The notes below the pieces were generated by a model. The model saw only the letters and a list, made by a program, of their open reading frames with translations, did not search any database and was not told the DNA's origin. A DNA stretch of 64,000 nt from an uncultured Nocardioides sp. Its GTDB lineage: Bacteria > Actinomycetota > Actinomycetes > Propionibacteriales > Nocardioidaceae. The translations under genes were made by a program, and so were the position numbers. Where the stretch lies: assembly GCF_947488515.1 (NCBI RefSeq), contig NZ_CANKZF010000002.1, forward strand, positions 1,400,294 to 1,464,293. The letters are read 5' to 3'. Positions within the stretch are counted from its first letter, which is position 1, and each line of letters begins with the position of its first letter. Below, piece by piece: positions 1 to 9,112 of the stretch.

Positions 1-567
1 TGCGAGGTGGTCGGCGAGCTCTACGGTCGGCTCCACATCCCGGCGATGCCGCAGCTGGCCGGCGTCTCGTCGTACGTCGAGCGGTGGCTCCGCGAGCTCG
101 GCGAGCTGGGACGCGACCTCCCCGTCCCGCGCCGCTACGTCGAGCAGGCCCTGTCGCTCGGCCCCGACCTGCTCGCCGACCAGGTGGCGCGCGTCGTCGT
201 GCACGGCGACCTCCACTACGCCAACGTGATGGCCGACGACGCGGGGGAGTGGCTGGCCATCGACCCCAAGCCGATGGCCGGAGACCCGCACTACGAGCCG
301 GCGCCGATGCTCTGGAACCGGATGGACGAGCTCAGCGGTCCCGGTGCGGTCGGATCGGTGCGCGACGGCCTGCGCCGGCGCTTCCACGCGCTGGTCGACA
401 CCGCCGGCCTCGACGAGGCGCGCGCCCGCGACTGGGTGGTCGTGCGGATGGTGCTCAACGCGGGGTGGGCGGTGCAGGACGCGCAGCGCGCCGCTCGTCG
501 CCTGACGCCGGAGGAGCAGGACTGGATCACGCGCTGCATCGCCGTCACCAAGGCCGTCCAGGACTGA
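1..567 (+). CDS. Aminoglycoside/hydroxyurea phosphotransferase family kinase, C-terminal part (5' end outside window)
   Basis: The reading frame is open from the first base, so the N-terminus lies outside the window and 188 residues are visible. A Brenner-type catalytic loop is seen as VVVHGDLHYANVM (HGDLHxxN), followed by a metal-binding aspartate in AIDPKP. The order and spacing fit the APH(6)/hydroxyurea kinase family (PF04655) related to streptomycin 6-kinase. Family members transfer phosphate from ATP to an aminoglycoside or another small hydroxylated substrate in the cytoplasm. The true substrate cannot be read from sequence, and many actinobacterial homologues are probably not resistance genes. 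It ends 150 bp before the acyl-CoA ligase start, so the two are probably separate units. Confidence 0.8.
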   Translation, partial: CEVVGELYGRLHIPAMPQLAGVSSYVERWLRELGELGRDLPVPRRYVEQALSLGPDLLADQVARVVVHGDLHYANVMADDAGEWLAIDPKPMAGDPHYEPAPMLWNRMDELSGPGAVGSVRDGLRRRFHALVDTAGLDEARARDWVVVRMVLNAGWAVQDAQRAARRLTPEEQDWITRCIAVTKAVQD

Positions 568-638
568 CCAAAGTCGGAAAGCCGCCCGTTTGACGGGACA
601 TTCGCCGCGTTTGCTACCGCTGGGTAAACCCCGTGATC

Positions 639-644
639 TAGGTT
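639..644 (+). promoter_or_regulatory. Candidate -10 element of the acyl-CoA ligase gene
   Basis: TAGGTT lies about 73 bases before the ATG at 718, so a leader of roughly 65 bases is expected. No convincing -35 hexamer at 16-19 bp spacing is visible, so this is a weak assignment. Confidence 0.4.
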
Positions 645-717
645 ACAGCCCAAGTCAGCAGCAAGCCCCGCTGTGTGGTGCCGTCGCGCCACGCTCCGAC
701 GAATGAGTAGGTAACAG

Positions 718-2538
718 ATGCCGACCACGATCGACACGGCCTTCCTCGACACCATGCCACCCAACGTGGCCGTCCAGTTCTTCGACCGCGTCACCGCGAC
801 CCCCGACGCCGAGGCCTTCCGCTTTCCCCGTGGCGAGGCGTGGGAGTCCGTCACCTGGAAGCAGGCCGGCGACAAGGTCGAGGCGCTCGCCGCAGGCCTG
901 ATCGCGCTGGGCGTCCAGCCCGAGCAGCGCGTCGGCATCGCGTCCGGCACGCGCTACGAGTGGATCCTCGCGGACCTCGCGGTCATGTGCGCCGCCGGCG
1001 CCACCACCACGGTCTACCCGAGCACCAACGCCGAGGACACCGTCTACATCCTGGGTGACTCCGAGAGCCGCGTCGTCTTCGCCGAGGACGACGAGCAGGT
1101 CGCCAAGCTCACCGCCCACCGCTCCGAGCTGCCCCACGTCACGAAGGTCATCACCTTCGAGGGCGCGTCCGACGGCGACTGGGTGATCTCCCTGGAGGAC
1201 CTCGCCGCCCTGGGCGCGGAGCGGCTCGCCGAGCAGCCCGACGTGGTGCGTACGACGTCGCAGGCGATCCGTCCCGACCAGCTGGCCACCCTCATCTACA
1301 CCTCCGGCACCACCGGCCGCCCCAAGGGCGTGCGGCTGCGCCACTCCTCGTGGGTCTACGAGGGCGAGGCGATCCGCGCGCAGGGCATCCTCGGCCCCGA
1401 CGACCTGGAGTTCCGCTGGCTGCCGATGGCCCACTCCTTCGGCAAGGTGCTGATGTCCACCCAGATGGCCTGCGGCTTCGCCGCGGCGATCGACGGCCGC
1501 GTCGAGAAGATCGTCGACAACCTGGGCGTGGTGAAGCCGACGTTCATGGGGGCTGCTCCGCGCATCTTCGAGAAGGCCCACGGCCGCATCGTCACCATGC
1601 AGGCCGCGGAGGGCGGCGCCAAGGAGAAGATCTTCAAGAAGGCCTTCGATGTCGGCCTCGAGGTCGAGCGCCGCAAGCGCGAGGGCCAGTCGGTGCCGAT
1701 CGGCCTCAAGGTGCAGCACGGGCTCTTCGACAAGCTCGTGTTCTCCAAGATCCGTGACCGCTTCGGTGGAAACGTCCGCTTCTTCATCTCCGGTGCCGCG
1801 GCGCTCAACCGCGACATCGCGGAGTGGTTCGGCGTCGCCGGCATCACGATCCTCGAGGGCTACGGCCTCACCGAGACGTCGGCGGGCTCGTTCGTCAACC
1901 ACCCCGACCGCAACAAGTTCGGCACCGTGGGTCCGGTCTTCCCCGGCAGCGAGGTCAAGCTCGGCGACAACGACGAGATCATGATCAAAGGTCCCGGCGT
2001 GATGGACGGCTACCACAACCTGCCCGAGGAGACGGCCAAGACGCTGACCTCCGACGGCTGGCTGCACACCGGCGACAAGGGCGCCATCGACGAGGACGGT
2101 CACCTGGTCATCACGGGCCGCATCAAGGAGCTCTTCAAGACCTCCGGCGGCAAGTACATCGCCCCGCCGGCGATCGAGTCGAAGTTCAAGGCCGTGTGCC
2201 CCTACGCCAGCCAGTTCATGGTCTTCGGCGACGAGCGCAACTACTGCGTCGCGCTCGTCACCCTCGACCCCGACGCGATGGCGGGCTGGGCCGAGGAGAA
2301 CGGCATGGGCGGCAAGTCCTACACCGAGATCGTGCAGTCCGACGCGGTGCAGAAGATGGTCGGCGGCTACGTCGACGAGCTCAACAGCCACCTCAACCGG
2401 TGGGAGACCATCAAGAAGTGGAAGCTCCTCGACCACGACCTGACGATCGAGTCGGGTGAGCTGACCCCCTCGATGAAGGTCAAGCGCAACGTCGTGCAGG
2501 AGAACAACCAGGCGCTCATCGAGCAGATGTACGCCTAG
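718..2538 (+). CDS. Long-chain fatty acid-CoA ligase (AMP-forming)
   Basis: This is a 606-residue ANL-superfamily enzyme that activates a long-chain fatty acid with ATP to an acyl-adenylate and then to acyl-CoA. The ATP-binding signature TSGTTGRPKG is at about residues 195-204. The adenylation motif YGLTE is at about 382, the hinge/ATP motif TGD is near 452, and the core GRIKE plus a lysine-containing SGGKYI segment lie near 470. Length and motif order match FadD15/FACL-type enzymes that act at the membrane. The ATG start is in GTAACAGATG with only a weak GAGTAG-like Shine-Dalgarno. It appears monocistronic. Substrate chain length is inferred from family resemblance only. Confidence 0.92.
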   Translation: MPTTIDTAFLDTMPPNVAVQFFDRVTATPDAEAFRFPRGEAWESVTWKQAGDKVEALAAGLIALGVQPEQRVGIASGTRYEWILADLAVMCAAGATTTVYPSTNAEDTVYILGDSESRVVFAEDDEQVAKLTAHRSELPHVTKVITFEGASDGDWVISLEDLAALGAERLAEQPDVVRTTSQAIRPDQLATLIYTSGTTGRPKGVRLRHSSWVYEGEAIRAQGILGPDDLEFRWLPMAHSFGKVLMSTQMACGFAAAIDGRVEKIVDNLGVVKPTFMGAAPRIFEKAHGRIVTMQAAEGGAKEKIFKKAFDVGLEVERRKREGQSVPIGLKVQHGLFDKLVFSKIRDRFGGNVRFFISGAAALNRDIAEWFGVAGITILEGYGLTETSAGSFVNHPDRNKFGTVGPVFPGSEVKLGDNDEIMIKGPGVMDGYHNLPEETAKTLTSDGWLHTGDKGAIDEDGHLVITGRIKELFKTSGGKYIAPPAIESKFKAVCPYASQFMVFGDERNYCVALVTLDPDAMAGWAEENGMGGKSYTEIVQSDAVQKMVGGYVDELNSHLNRWETIKKWKLLDHDLTIESGELTPSMKVKRNVVQENNQALIEQMYA

Positions 2539-2613
2539 GGCTGACCCGGGACGGGTGCCGGTGGGAGACCACTGGCACCCGTTCGCACGTCCGGCACGTG
2601 GTTGGATACCGGC

Positions 2614-3831
2614 GTGTCCCCCGCCCAGCCCGACGGCGACGTCGCCCCCGAGGACGGTCTGCTCCCCGACGAGGCGTGGGCCCAGTTCGGCAGCAAGCCC
2701 TTCGGCCTCTACGTCCACGTGCCGTTCTGCTCGGTTCGGTGCGGCTACTGCGACTTCAACACCTACACCGCCCAGGAGCTCGGCGACGAGGTCGGCGCCA
2801 GCCGGTCGTCGTACGCCGAGGCGGCGATCCGCGAGATCCGCTTCGCGCGCCAGGTGCTCGGCCACCGCGACGTCCCCATCGACACGATCTTCTTCGGCGG
2901 TGGCACCCCCACGCTGCTGAAGCCCGCGGACCTCGGAGCCATCGTGGCCAGCGCCGCGGCGGAGTTCGGGCTCGTCGACGACGTCGAGATCACGACCGAG
3001 GCCAACCCCGACAGCGTGGCCGCCTGGGACCTCGAGGAGCTGCGCACCGCCGGCTTCAACCGGATCAGCTTCGGCATGCAGTCCGCGGTCGACCACGTGC
3101 TGCGCACGCTCGACCGCACCCACGACCCGATGCGCGTGCCGGCGGTCGTCGACTGGGCCCGGCAGGCCGGCTTCGACGACGTCAGCCTCGACCTGATCTA
3201 CGGCACGCCGGGGGAGTCGCTGGCCGACTGGGAGACCTCGGTCGACGTCGCCCTGGCTTGCCGACCCGACCACATCTCCGCCTACTCGCTCATCGTCGAG
3301 GACGGCACCGCGATGGGCCGCCAGGTCAAGCGCGGCGAGCTGCCGATGCCCGACGAGGACGACCTGGCCGACAAGTACCACCTCGTCGACGAGAAGCTCT
3401 CCGCCGCCGGGATGAGCTGGTACGAGGTGTCCAACTGGGCCACGTCGCCCGACCACTGGTGCCGCCACAACCTGCTCTACTGGACCGGCGGGCACTGGTG
3501 GGGCGTCGGCCCCGGCGCCCACTCCCACGTCGGCGGGGTGCGCTGGTGGAACGTCAAGCACCCGGCGGCGTACGCCCAGCGGCTCGCCAGCGGCGTCTCA
3601 CCCGCCCTGGCACGCGAGGTCCTCGGCTACCACGACCAGCGGGTCGAGCGGATCCTGCTGGAGATCCGGCTCGTCGAGGGGCTCCCGGTGACCGCCCTCG
3701 AGGCCACCGGCCGCTCCCACGTCGCCCGCCTCGTGGCCGACGGACTCGTCGAGCTCGCCACCGAGCGCCTCGTGCTCACCCAGCGCGGCCGGCTCCTCGC
3801 CGACGCGATCGTGCGCGACCTGGTCGACTGA
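2614..3831 (+). CDS. hemW: HemW-like radical SAM heme chaperone
   Basis: This 405-residue radical SAM protein has a CSVRCGYC cluster motif (Cys39, Cys43, Cys46) that would bind the [4Fe-4S] cluster. GGGTPTLL and TEANPDS follow as typical SAM-barrel motifs, and the HemN/HemW C-terminal domain is present. The family was long annotated as oxygen-independent coproporphyrinogen oxidase, but HemW is a heme-binding chaperone. The CxxxCxxC without the extra HemN cysteine and the length near 400 fit HemW. I chose GTG 2614; a TTG at 2602 in the same frame is possible. It corresponds to the hemN/hemW position that starts the syntenic run with M. tuberculosis Rv2388c. Confidence 0.9.
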   Translation: MSPAQPDGDVAPEDGLLPDEAWAQFGSKPFGLYVHVPFCSVRCGYCDFNTYTAQELGDEVGASRSSYAEAAIREIRFARQVLGHRDVPIDTIFFGGGTPTLLKPADLGAIVASAAAEFGLVDDVEITTEANPDSVAAWDLEELRTAGFNRISFGMQSAVDHVLRTLDRTHDPMRVPAVVDWARQAGFDDVSLDLIYGTPGESLADWETSVDVALACRPDHISAYSLIVEDGTAMGRQVKRGELPMPDEDDLADKYHLVDEKLSAAGMSWYEVSNWATSPDHWCRHNLLYWTGGHWWGVGPGAHSHVGGVRWWNVKHPAAYAQRLASGVSPALAREVLGYHDQRVERILLEIRLVEGLPVTALEATGRSHVARLVADGLVELATERLVLTQRGRLLADAIVRDLVD

Positions 3832-3844
3832 ACCGGCGCGCCCG

Positions 3845-4693
3845 TCAGGGCGCGGTGGTGAAGTCGATCAGCTCCTCGACCCGGCCGAGAAGGGCGGGCT
3901 CGAGGTCGGCGAAGGAGCTCACCCGGCCGAGGATGTGCTTCCAGGCGCGGGCGATGTCGGCCTGGTCGCGGTGCGGCCAGCCGAGCTGCTGGCAGGTGCC
4001 GGTCTTCCAGTCGATGCCGCGGGGGACGGACGGCCACGCGGGGATGCCGAGCCGGTCGGGCTTGACCGCCTGCCAGATGTCGATGAACGGGTGGCCGACG
4101 ACCAGGACGTGCTTGCCGATGGGGGAGCGGGCGATGCCCTGGGCGATGCGCGCCTCCTTGGACCCGGCGACCAGGTGGTCGACCAGGACGCCGACACGGC
4201 GCTGCGGGCCGGGCTTGAAGTCGCGCAGGTGCTCGGCGAGGTCGTCGACGCCGCCGAGGTACTCGACGACCACGCCCTCGATCCGCAGGTCGTCGCCCCA
4301 GACCTTCTCGACGAGCTCGGCGTCGTGCCGGCCCTCGACGAAGATGCGACTGGCGCGCGCGACGCGGGCTCGCGCGTTGGGCACCGCGACCGAGCCGGAC
4401 GCCGTACGCGCGGGCGCTGCGGGGGCACCGGTCCGCACGGGACGGGTGAGGATCACCGGCCTGCCCTCGAGCAGGAAGCCGGGGCCGAGCGGGAAGGTGC
4501 GCCGCTTGCCGCGCCGGTCCTCCAGCGTGAGCGTGTCGATGTCACGGTCGACGGCGACGACCTCGCCGCACCAGTCGGTGGTGACCTCCTCGACGACCAT
4601 CCCGATCTCGGTCGGCACCTCGGTGGCGCGGCCGTTCCTCGGGACACGCCAGTCGCCGGAGAGGACGTCGGTTCCGTAGCGATCCTGGGGCAC
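3845..4693 (-). CDS. DUF3097 family protein
   Basis: The 282-residue protein belongs to the actinobacterial DUF3097 family. The N-terminal ~90 residues look like a small beta-rich domain (GEVVAVDRDIDTLTLEDRRG). The C-terminal part has FVEGRHDAELVEKVWGDDLR, whose glutamate and DxE-like spacing recall a Toprim-type nucleotidyl fold, and a histidine in VGHPFIDIW. Its biochemical function is unknown. It is convergent with hemW, only 13 bp apart. On the minus strand TACCGT sits six bases before the GTG start, which indicates a leaderless transcript. Toprim relationship is my inference from motif shape. Confidence 0.85.
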   Translation of the reverse strand: MPQDRYGTDVLSGDWRVPRNGRATEVPTEIGMVVEEVTTDWCGEVVAVDRDIDTLTLEDRRGKRRTFPLGPGFLLEGRPVILTRPVRTGAPAAPARTASGSVAVPNARARVARASRIFVEGRHDAELVEKVWGDDLRIEGVVVEYLGGVDDLAEHLRDFKPGPQRRVGVLVDHLVAGSKEARIAQGIARSPIGKHVLVVGHPFIDIWQAVKPDRLGIPAWPSVPRGIDWKTGTCQQLGWPHRDQADIARAWKHILGRVSSFADLEPALLGRVEELIDFTTAP

Positions 4694-4699
4694 CGCTCC

Positions 4700-4705
4700 A
4701 CGGTA
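4700..4705 (-). promoter_or_regulatory. Leaderless -10 of the DUF3097 gene
   Basis: TACCGT on the minus strand is followed by GGAGCG and the GTG start at 4693. The six-base gap places transcription initiation at the start codon. Confidence 0.6.
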
Positions 4706-4789
4706 GGCGCCCGGCGGCCCGCCGGCCGGGTGGCTCGCCGTGCGTCGCGGGTCACACCGGCGCCACGGACGTCCGGGGACTGCCGGGAC

Positions 4790-5152
4790 TCAGCCCCCGG
4801 CGATGCCGCTGCCCTCGGCGCCGTCGCCGCTGTTGGCGTCGTCGCCCGACTGGGTGGGCGCCTGGCTGGCGCCGTCGTCGTTGCCCAGGTCCTCCTGGGT
4901 GGCGTCCATCTCGAGCTCCTCGCGGCTCTTGGTGTCCTCGGCGTCGGGGTCGAGGGGCTCGGCCAGCGGGTTGTCCTCGCCGGGCTGCAGGTCGTCGGGG
5001 AGCTGGTCGTCGGAGATGCCGCCCAGGGTGGCGCCGTCGGGCGAGGTGGTGCCGCCGGAGTGGTCGGAGTCGGCAGGACTGGTGCCGCTGCCCGCCTTGG
5101 GCGTGTCGGTCGACTCCGTGTTGTCGGTCTGGGACTCGCTGTTCTCGGTCAT
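4790..5152 (-). CDS. Small acidic, low-complexity hypothetical protein
   Basis: The 120-residue product is rich in Ser, Thr, Asp, Glu, Gly and Pro. It has no signal peptide, membrane segment or recognisable domain, and looks intrinsically disordered. ATG 5152 has TAGGACT a few bases upstream, consistent with a leaderless start. It lies between DUF3097 and the metallo-beta-lactamase gene, all on the minus strand but each with its own spacing, so an operon is uncertain. Codon third positions are strongly G/C as in true genes here, which supports coding. I do not recognise its function. Confidence 0.55.
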   Translation of the reverse strand: MTENSESQTDNTESTDTPKAGSGTSPADSDHSGGTTSPDGATLGGISDDQLPDDLQPGEDNPLAEPLDPDAEDTKSREELEMDATQEDLGNDDGASQAPTQSGDDANSGDGAEGSGIAGG

Positions 5153-5218
5153 GCCACCAGTCCTACTGGGCCGACCACCACGAGAACAGCCCCCGGAGGG
5201 TGTGGGCCGGTCGGGCGA

Positions 5219-6082
5219 CTAGATGAGGGGGAGCCGCTTCTGGCTGCGGGGCAGGTGCTCGTAGCCCAGCCGGACGGCGCTCCCGAGCCGCTCACGCTCC
5301 CACGGCCACTCGCCGGTGGCGAGGGCCTCGGACTGCGGCACCCCGCGCGAGGCGAGGTCGCGGATGGTCTCGGCGATGACGCCGAGCTCGGTGCGCTGGT
5401 CCTGCACGAACTCCTTGTCGACGACCTTTCCGTGCCCCGGCACGACGACCGTGGTGTCGGTCATCAGGCCGAGGACCAGGTCGAGGGTCAGCGGCCACTC
5501 CAGCGGCCACGAGTCGTCGCCGATGAACGGGGGGTCGGACTCCTCGACCAGGTCGCCGCCCAGCAGCACGTCGGCGTCCGGCACGCGTACGACGAGGTCG
5601 CCGGCCGTGTGCCCACGCCCGGGGTGGATCAGCTCGACCGCCCGGTCGCCCAGGTCGAGCTGGACAGCGGAGGAGAAGGTGCGCGTGGGCAGACGGAGCG
5701 TGGTCGCGAGGATCTCGTCGCGGCGCGGGTGGGCGGTGTCCTGCCCGTAGTGCTCGAAGGTGTGCGCCGCGGACACCTCCATGTGCTCGGCCGCCCAGTC
5801 CGTCGCGTGGATCGGCAGGTCGCCGAACTGCTCGACCATCGTCGCGTTGCCGAAGTGGTGGTCCCAGTGCTCGTGCGTGTTGACCAGGCCGGTCAGCGGA
5901 CCCGCGCCGAGGCGGCGTACGTCGTCGGCGACGGTCCGCGCCGCGGCGGCCGACCCGTGCGTGTCGACCATCAGCAGGCCGTCGGACCCGCCGATCAGCG
6001 TGATGTTGACGTGCATCCAGTCGTAGTGCGCGACCCACACGCGCGGGGCGACCTCGGTGAACCGAGGGGTGTCGTCGGGCAT
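5219..6082 (-). CDS. Metallo-beta-lactamase-fold hydrolase
   Basis: The 287-residue protein shows the MBL zinc signature HEHWDH (HxHxDH), an upstream VDTHGS aspartate strand, a GRGHTAGD histidine, a GGDLVE metal-bridging aspartate, and a late VVPGHGKV histidine. This is a complete binuclear zinc site. Relatives include glyoxalase II-like and quinoprotein-relay/SoxH-like hydrolases, and the substrate cannot be assigned. The start is the ATG at 6082, because TAGGCT lies seven bases upstream on the minus strand; an in-frame extension to 6280 would run through hrcA's promoter and is rejected. It is divergent from hrcA. Confidence 0.85.
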   Translation of the reverse strand: MPDDTPRFTEVAPRVWVAHYDWMHVNITLIGGSDGLLMVDTHGSAAAARTVADDVRRLGAGPLTGLVNTHEHWDHHFGNATMVEQFGDLPIHATDWAAEHMEVSAAHTFEHYGQDTAHPRRDEILATTLRLPTRTFSSAVQLDLGDRAVELIHPGRGHTAGDLVVRVPDADVLLGGDLVEESDPPFIGDDSWPLEWPLTLDLVLGLMTDTTVVVPGHGKVVDKEFVQDQRTELGVIAETIRDLASRGVPQSEALATGEWPWERERLGSAVRLGYEHLPRSQKRLPLI

Positions 6083-6089
6083 GACCGCG

Positions 6090-6095
6090 AGCCTA
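6090..6095 (-). promoter_or_regulatory. Leaderless -10 of the MBL-fold gene
   Basis: TAGGCT on the minus strand followed by seven bases and ATG 6082. It lies 16 bp from the CIRCE element of the divergent hrcA promoter, so HrcA could in principle influence both genes. Confidence 0.6.
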
Positions 6096-6111
6096 CGGAC
6101 TGCTAGTAGTC

Positions 6112-6138
6112 TTGGCACTCCGGGCGAACGAGTGCCAG
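6112..6138 (+). promoter_or_regulatory. CIRCE operator (HrcA binding site)
   Basis: TTGGCACTC and GAGTGCCAG form a 9-bp inverted repeat separated by nine bases. It matches the CIRCE consensus TTAGCACTC-N9-GAGTGCTAA except for the outer positions. It lies 27 bp before the hrcA start, in the position expected for autorepression of the hrcA-dnaJ operon by HrcA. Confidence 0.9.
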
Positions 6139-6165
6139 AAACGCGACGTGCAGAGGAGTGGCTCG

Positions 6166-7188
6166 ATGGTCGACGACCGCAAGCTCGACGTGCTCCGCGC
6201 GATCGTGGAGGACTACGTCGCGACGGAGGAGCCGGTCGGCTCCAAGGCGCTCGTCGAGCGGCACGGACTGGGCGTCTCACCGGCGACGGTCCGCAACGAC
6301 ATGGCCGCGCTCGAGGACGAGGGCTACATCCACCAGCCCCACACCAGTGCGGGGCGTGTCCCCACCGACAAGGGCTACCGGCTCTTCGTCGACAAGCTCG
6401 CCACGCTCAAGCCGATGAGCGCGGCGGAGCGCCGGGCGATCGCGACGCTCCTCGACGGCGCCGTCGACCTCGACGACGTCGTGCAGAAGTCGGTGCGGCT
6501 GCTCAGCCAGCTCACCCGCCAGGTCGCGATCGTGCAGTACCCGTCGCTCTCGCGCTCGACGGTCCGCCACATCGAGCTGGTGTCGCTCACCCCGACCCGG
6601 GTGATGCTGATCTTGATCCTCAGCACCGGTCGGGTCGAGCAGCGCCTCGTCGAGCTCGACGCACCCGTGGTCGACAGCGATCTCGCCGAGCTGCGGGTCG
6701 CGGTCAACCAAGCCAGCGTCGGCGTGCAGATCGCGGCGGCCGCCGTCGCGCTCTGCGACCTGCCCGACGGCGTACGCCCCGAGCAGGTCGACTCGGCCCG
6801 CGCGATCGTGGGCGTGCTCACCGAGGCGATGTCCGACCACCGCAGCGACGAGCGCGTCGCGGTCGGCGGCACCGCCAACCTCGCCCGCTACGGCGACTTC
6901 GACACCGCCGTCCGACCACTGCTCGAGGCGCTGGAGGAGCACGTCGTGCTGCTCAAGCTGCTGGGGGAGTCGGGGACCGATGCGCTGACGGTGCGCATCG
7001 GCCACGAAGGCCCCTACTCCGAGCTCGCGGCGACGAGCGTCGTGGCCACCGGCTACGGCCCGCAGGAGTTCCACCTCGGCTCCCTGGGCGTCGTCGGCCC
7101 CACCCGCATGGACTACCCCGGATCCATGGCAGCCGTGCGCGCGGTCGCGCGCTACGTCTCCCGGATCCTCGATGAAGGAAACCAGTGA
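6166..7188 (+). CDS. hrcA: Heat-inducible transcription repressor HrcA
   Basis: The 340-residue repressor has an N-terminal winged helix-turn-helix (residues about 1-75, including [16 protein letters not shown] and [14 protein letters not shown]) followed by the GAF-like dimerisation/inserted domain typical of HrcA. It binds CIRCE and represses chaperone genes until heat stress. The start is ATG 6166, which has a GAGGAG-type Shine-Dalgarno 8-14 bases upstream and lies just after a CIRCE element, so it is autoregulated. Its stop overlaps the GTG of dnaJ (GTGA), which indicates translational coupling. The order hrcA-dnaJ-rsmE equals M. tuberculosis Rv2374c-Rv2372c. Confidence 0.96.
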   Translation: MVDDRKLDVLRAIVEDYVATEEPVGSKALVERHGLGVSPATVRNDMAALEDEGYIHQPHTSAGRVPTDKGYRLFVDKLATLKPMSAAERRAIATLLDGAVDLDDVVQKSVRLLSQLTRQVAIVQYPSLSRSTVRHIELVSLTPTRVMLILILSTGRVEQRLVELDAPVVDSDLAELRVAVNQASVGVQIAAAAVALCDLPDGVRPEQVDSARAIVGVLTEAMSDHRSDERVAVGGTANLARYGDFDTAVRPLLEALEEHVVLLKLLGESGTDALTVRIGHEGPYSELAATSVVATGYGPQEFHLGSLGVVGPTRMDYPGSMAAVRAVARYVSRILDEGNQ

Positions 7189-8354
7189 CACAGGACCCCT
7201 ACGAGATCCTCGGCGTCTCGCGTGACGCGAGCGCCGACGACGTCAAGAAGGCCTACCGCAAGCTCGCGCGGCAGCTCCACCCCGACGTCAACCCCGACCC
7301 GGAGACGCAGGAGCGGTTCAAGGACGTCTCGCGCGCCTACGAGGTGCTGAGCGACCCCGGCAAGCGTGCGGCCTACGACCGCGGCGGCGACGCCTTCAGC
7401 CAGGGCTTCGGCGGTGCCGGCCAGGGCTTCAGCTTCACCGACATCATGGACGCGTTCTTCGGTGGCGGTGCCGCCGGCGGCGCGCAGACCCGTGGCCCGC
7501 GGTCGCGCGCCCGGCGCGGCCAGGACGCGCTGATCCGGCTCGACGTCGAGCTCGCGGAGGCCGGCTTCGGCGTCACCCGCGACCTCAAGGTCGACACGGC
7601 GCTGCGCTGCGAGGCGTGCGAGGGCCAGGGCACCGCGCCCGGCACCTCGCCGACCACCTGCGAGACCTGCCACGGCCAGGGCGAGGTCGCTGTCGTCCAG
7701 CGCTCGTTCCTCGGCGAGATCCGCACGCTCCGCCCGTGCGCGGCCTGCCGCGGCTACGGCTCGATCATCCCGGACCCCTGCCGTGAGTGCTCGGGCGACG
7801 GCCGGGTGCGCTCGCGCCGCACCCTGACGGTCAAGATCCCCGCCGGTGTCGACCACGGCACCCGCGTCCAGCTCACCGGCCAGGGCGAGGTCGGCCCCGG
7901 CGGTGGCCCGGCCGGCGACCTCTACGTCGAGATCCACGTCGAGCCGCACCCCACCTTCACGCGCCACGGCAACGACCTCCACACCACGATCTCGCTGCCG
8001 ATGTCGGCGGCCGCCCTCGGGACCCAGCTCACGCTTCCGCTGCTCGAGGCCGACCTGCCCGCCTCGTCCGACGAGTCCTCGGAGACCGTGACGACCTACG
8101 ACCTCGACATCCGCCCCGGCACCCAGTCGGGCAGCGAACAGGTGGTCCGCGGGTTCGGCGTGCCGAGCCTGCGCGGCGGTCGCGGCGACCTCGTCGTCAG
8201 CATCGCCGTGGAGACCCCCACCCGTCTCGACCCCCGCCAGGAGGAGCTGCTGCGCGAGCTCGCGGCGATCCGTGGCGAGGAGCAGCCCGACGGCAAGAAC
8301 GAGGCGCCGCACAAGTCGATGTTCGGTCGGCTCCGCGACGCCTTCCAGGGCTGA
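7185..8354 (+). CDS. dnaJ: Chaperone protein DnaJ (DnaJ2 type)
   Basis: The 389-residue co-chaperone has an N-terminal J domain with HPD at residues 32-34 and a Gly/Phe-rich linker around 65-85. Four CxxCxGxG zinc-finger repeats occur at about 141-205 ([32 protein letters not shown]), followed by the two C-terminal substrate-binding domains. It stimulates the ATPase of DnaK and delivers unfolded clients. Linked to hrcA rather than dnaK, it is the second actinobacterial DnaJ. GTG start overlaps the hrcA stop. HrcA/CIRCE control is expected from the operon. Confidence 0.96.
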   Translation: MTQDPYEILGVSRDASADDVKKAYRKLARQLHPDVNPDPETQERFKDVSRAYEVLSDPGKRAAYDRGGDAFSQGFGGAGQGFSFTDIMDAFFGGGAAGGAQTRGPRSRARRGQDALIRLDVELAEAGFGVTRDLKVDTALRCEACEGQGTAPGTSPTTCETCHGQGEVAVVQRSFLGEIRTLRPCAACRGYGSIIPDPCRECSGDGRVRSRRTLTVKIPAGVDHGTRVQLTGQGEVGPGGGPAGDLYVEIHVEPHPTFTRHGNDLHTTISLPMSAAALGTQLTLPLLEADLPASSDESSETVTTYDLDIRPGTQSGSEQVVRGFGVPSLRGGRGDLVVSIAVETPTRLDPRQEELLRELAAIRGEEQPDGKNEAPHKSMFGRLRDAFQG

Positions 8355-8360
8355 GCCCGA

Positions 8361-9101
8361 GTGTCGCTCCCGGTCCACCTCGTCGAGTCCCTGGAGGGAT
8401 CGGCGCCCGGCACGCTCGTCGAGGTGACCGGCGACGAGGCGCACCACGCGGTCGCCGTACGCCGCCTCCGCGAGGGTGAGCAGGTCGTCCTCACCGACGG
8501 CCGGGGCACCTCGGCCACGGGGTCGGTCGCGTCGACGGGCAAGCGGGTCTTCTCCGTCACGGTCGAGTCGGTCGCGCAGCAGGCCCGCCCGGAGCCGGCC
8601 ATCACCGTCGTGCAGGCGCTGCCCAAGGGCGAGCGCGGCGAGCTCGCGGTCGAGGTTCTCACCGAGGTCGGCGTCGACCGCATCGTGCCGTGGGCGGCGT
8701 CGCGCTCGGTGGCTGTCTGGAAGGGCGAGCGAGCGACGAAGTCGCACGCGAAGTGGCAGGCCACCGCCCGCGAGGCGGCCAAGCAGTCGCGCCGCTCGTG
8801 GCTGCCCACCGTCACCCCGCTGGCCGCCACGGCCGACCTCGCAGCCCTCGTCGCGGAGGCCGACCTCGCGCTGGTGCTGCACGAGGACGCCACCTTGCCC
8901 CTGGGTGCGCTGGTGGTCCCCGAAGCAGGGCGGATCGTGCTCGTGGTGGGACCGGAGGGCGGCATCAGTCCCGATGAGCTGGCGGTGCTGGCCGACGCCG
9001 GCGCCCACGTCGTACGCCTCGGTGCCGAGGTGCTGCGCACCTCCACCGCCGGTGTCGTCGCCGTTGCCGCGGTGCTGGCCCGCACCAGCCGCTGGGCCTG
9101 A
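8361..9101 (+). CDS. rsmE: 16S rRNA m3U1498 methyltransferase RsmE
   Basis: The 246-residue SPOUT methyltransferase would methylate N3 of U1498 in 16S rRNA using S-adenosylmethionine. The N-terminal PUA-like RNA-binding region contains GDEAHHAVAVRRLREGE. The C-terminal knot carries VGPEGGISPDE and RLGAEVLRTSTAG, the hallmark SAM-binding trefoil knot motifs. The GTG start lies six bases after the dnaJ stop, so it is the third gene of the hrcA operon. Confidence 0.93.
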   Translation: MSLPVHLVESLEGSAPGTLVEVTGDEAHHAVAVRRLREGEQVVLTDGRGTSATGSVASTGKRVFSVTVESVAQQARPEPAITVVQALPKGERGELAVEVLTEVGVDRIVPWAASRSVAVWKGERATKSHAKWQATAREAAKQSRRSWLPTVTPLAATADLAALVAEADLALVLHEDATLPLGALVVPEAGRIVLVVGPEGGISPDELAVLADAGAHVVRLGAEVLRTSTAGVVAVAAVLARTSRWA

Positions 9102-9112
9102 CCCGCGGGTCG

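Noticed and set aside
655..3561. 968-residue minus-strand open frame
   Set aside because: It lies antisense to the acyl-CoA ligase and hemW, whose families are certain. Its composition (Asp/Val/Leu/Gly/His-rich) is the usual complement-strand artefact of high-GC codon bias.
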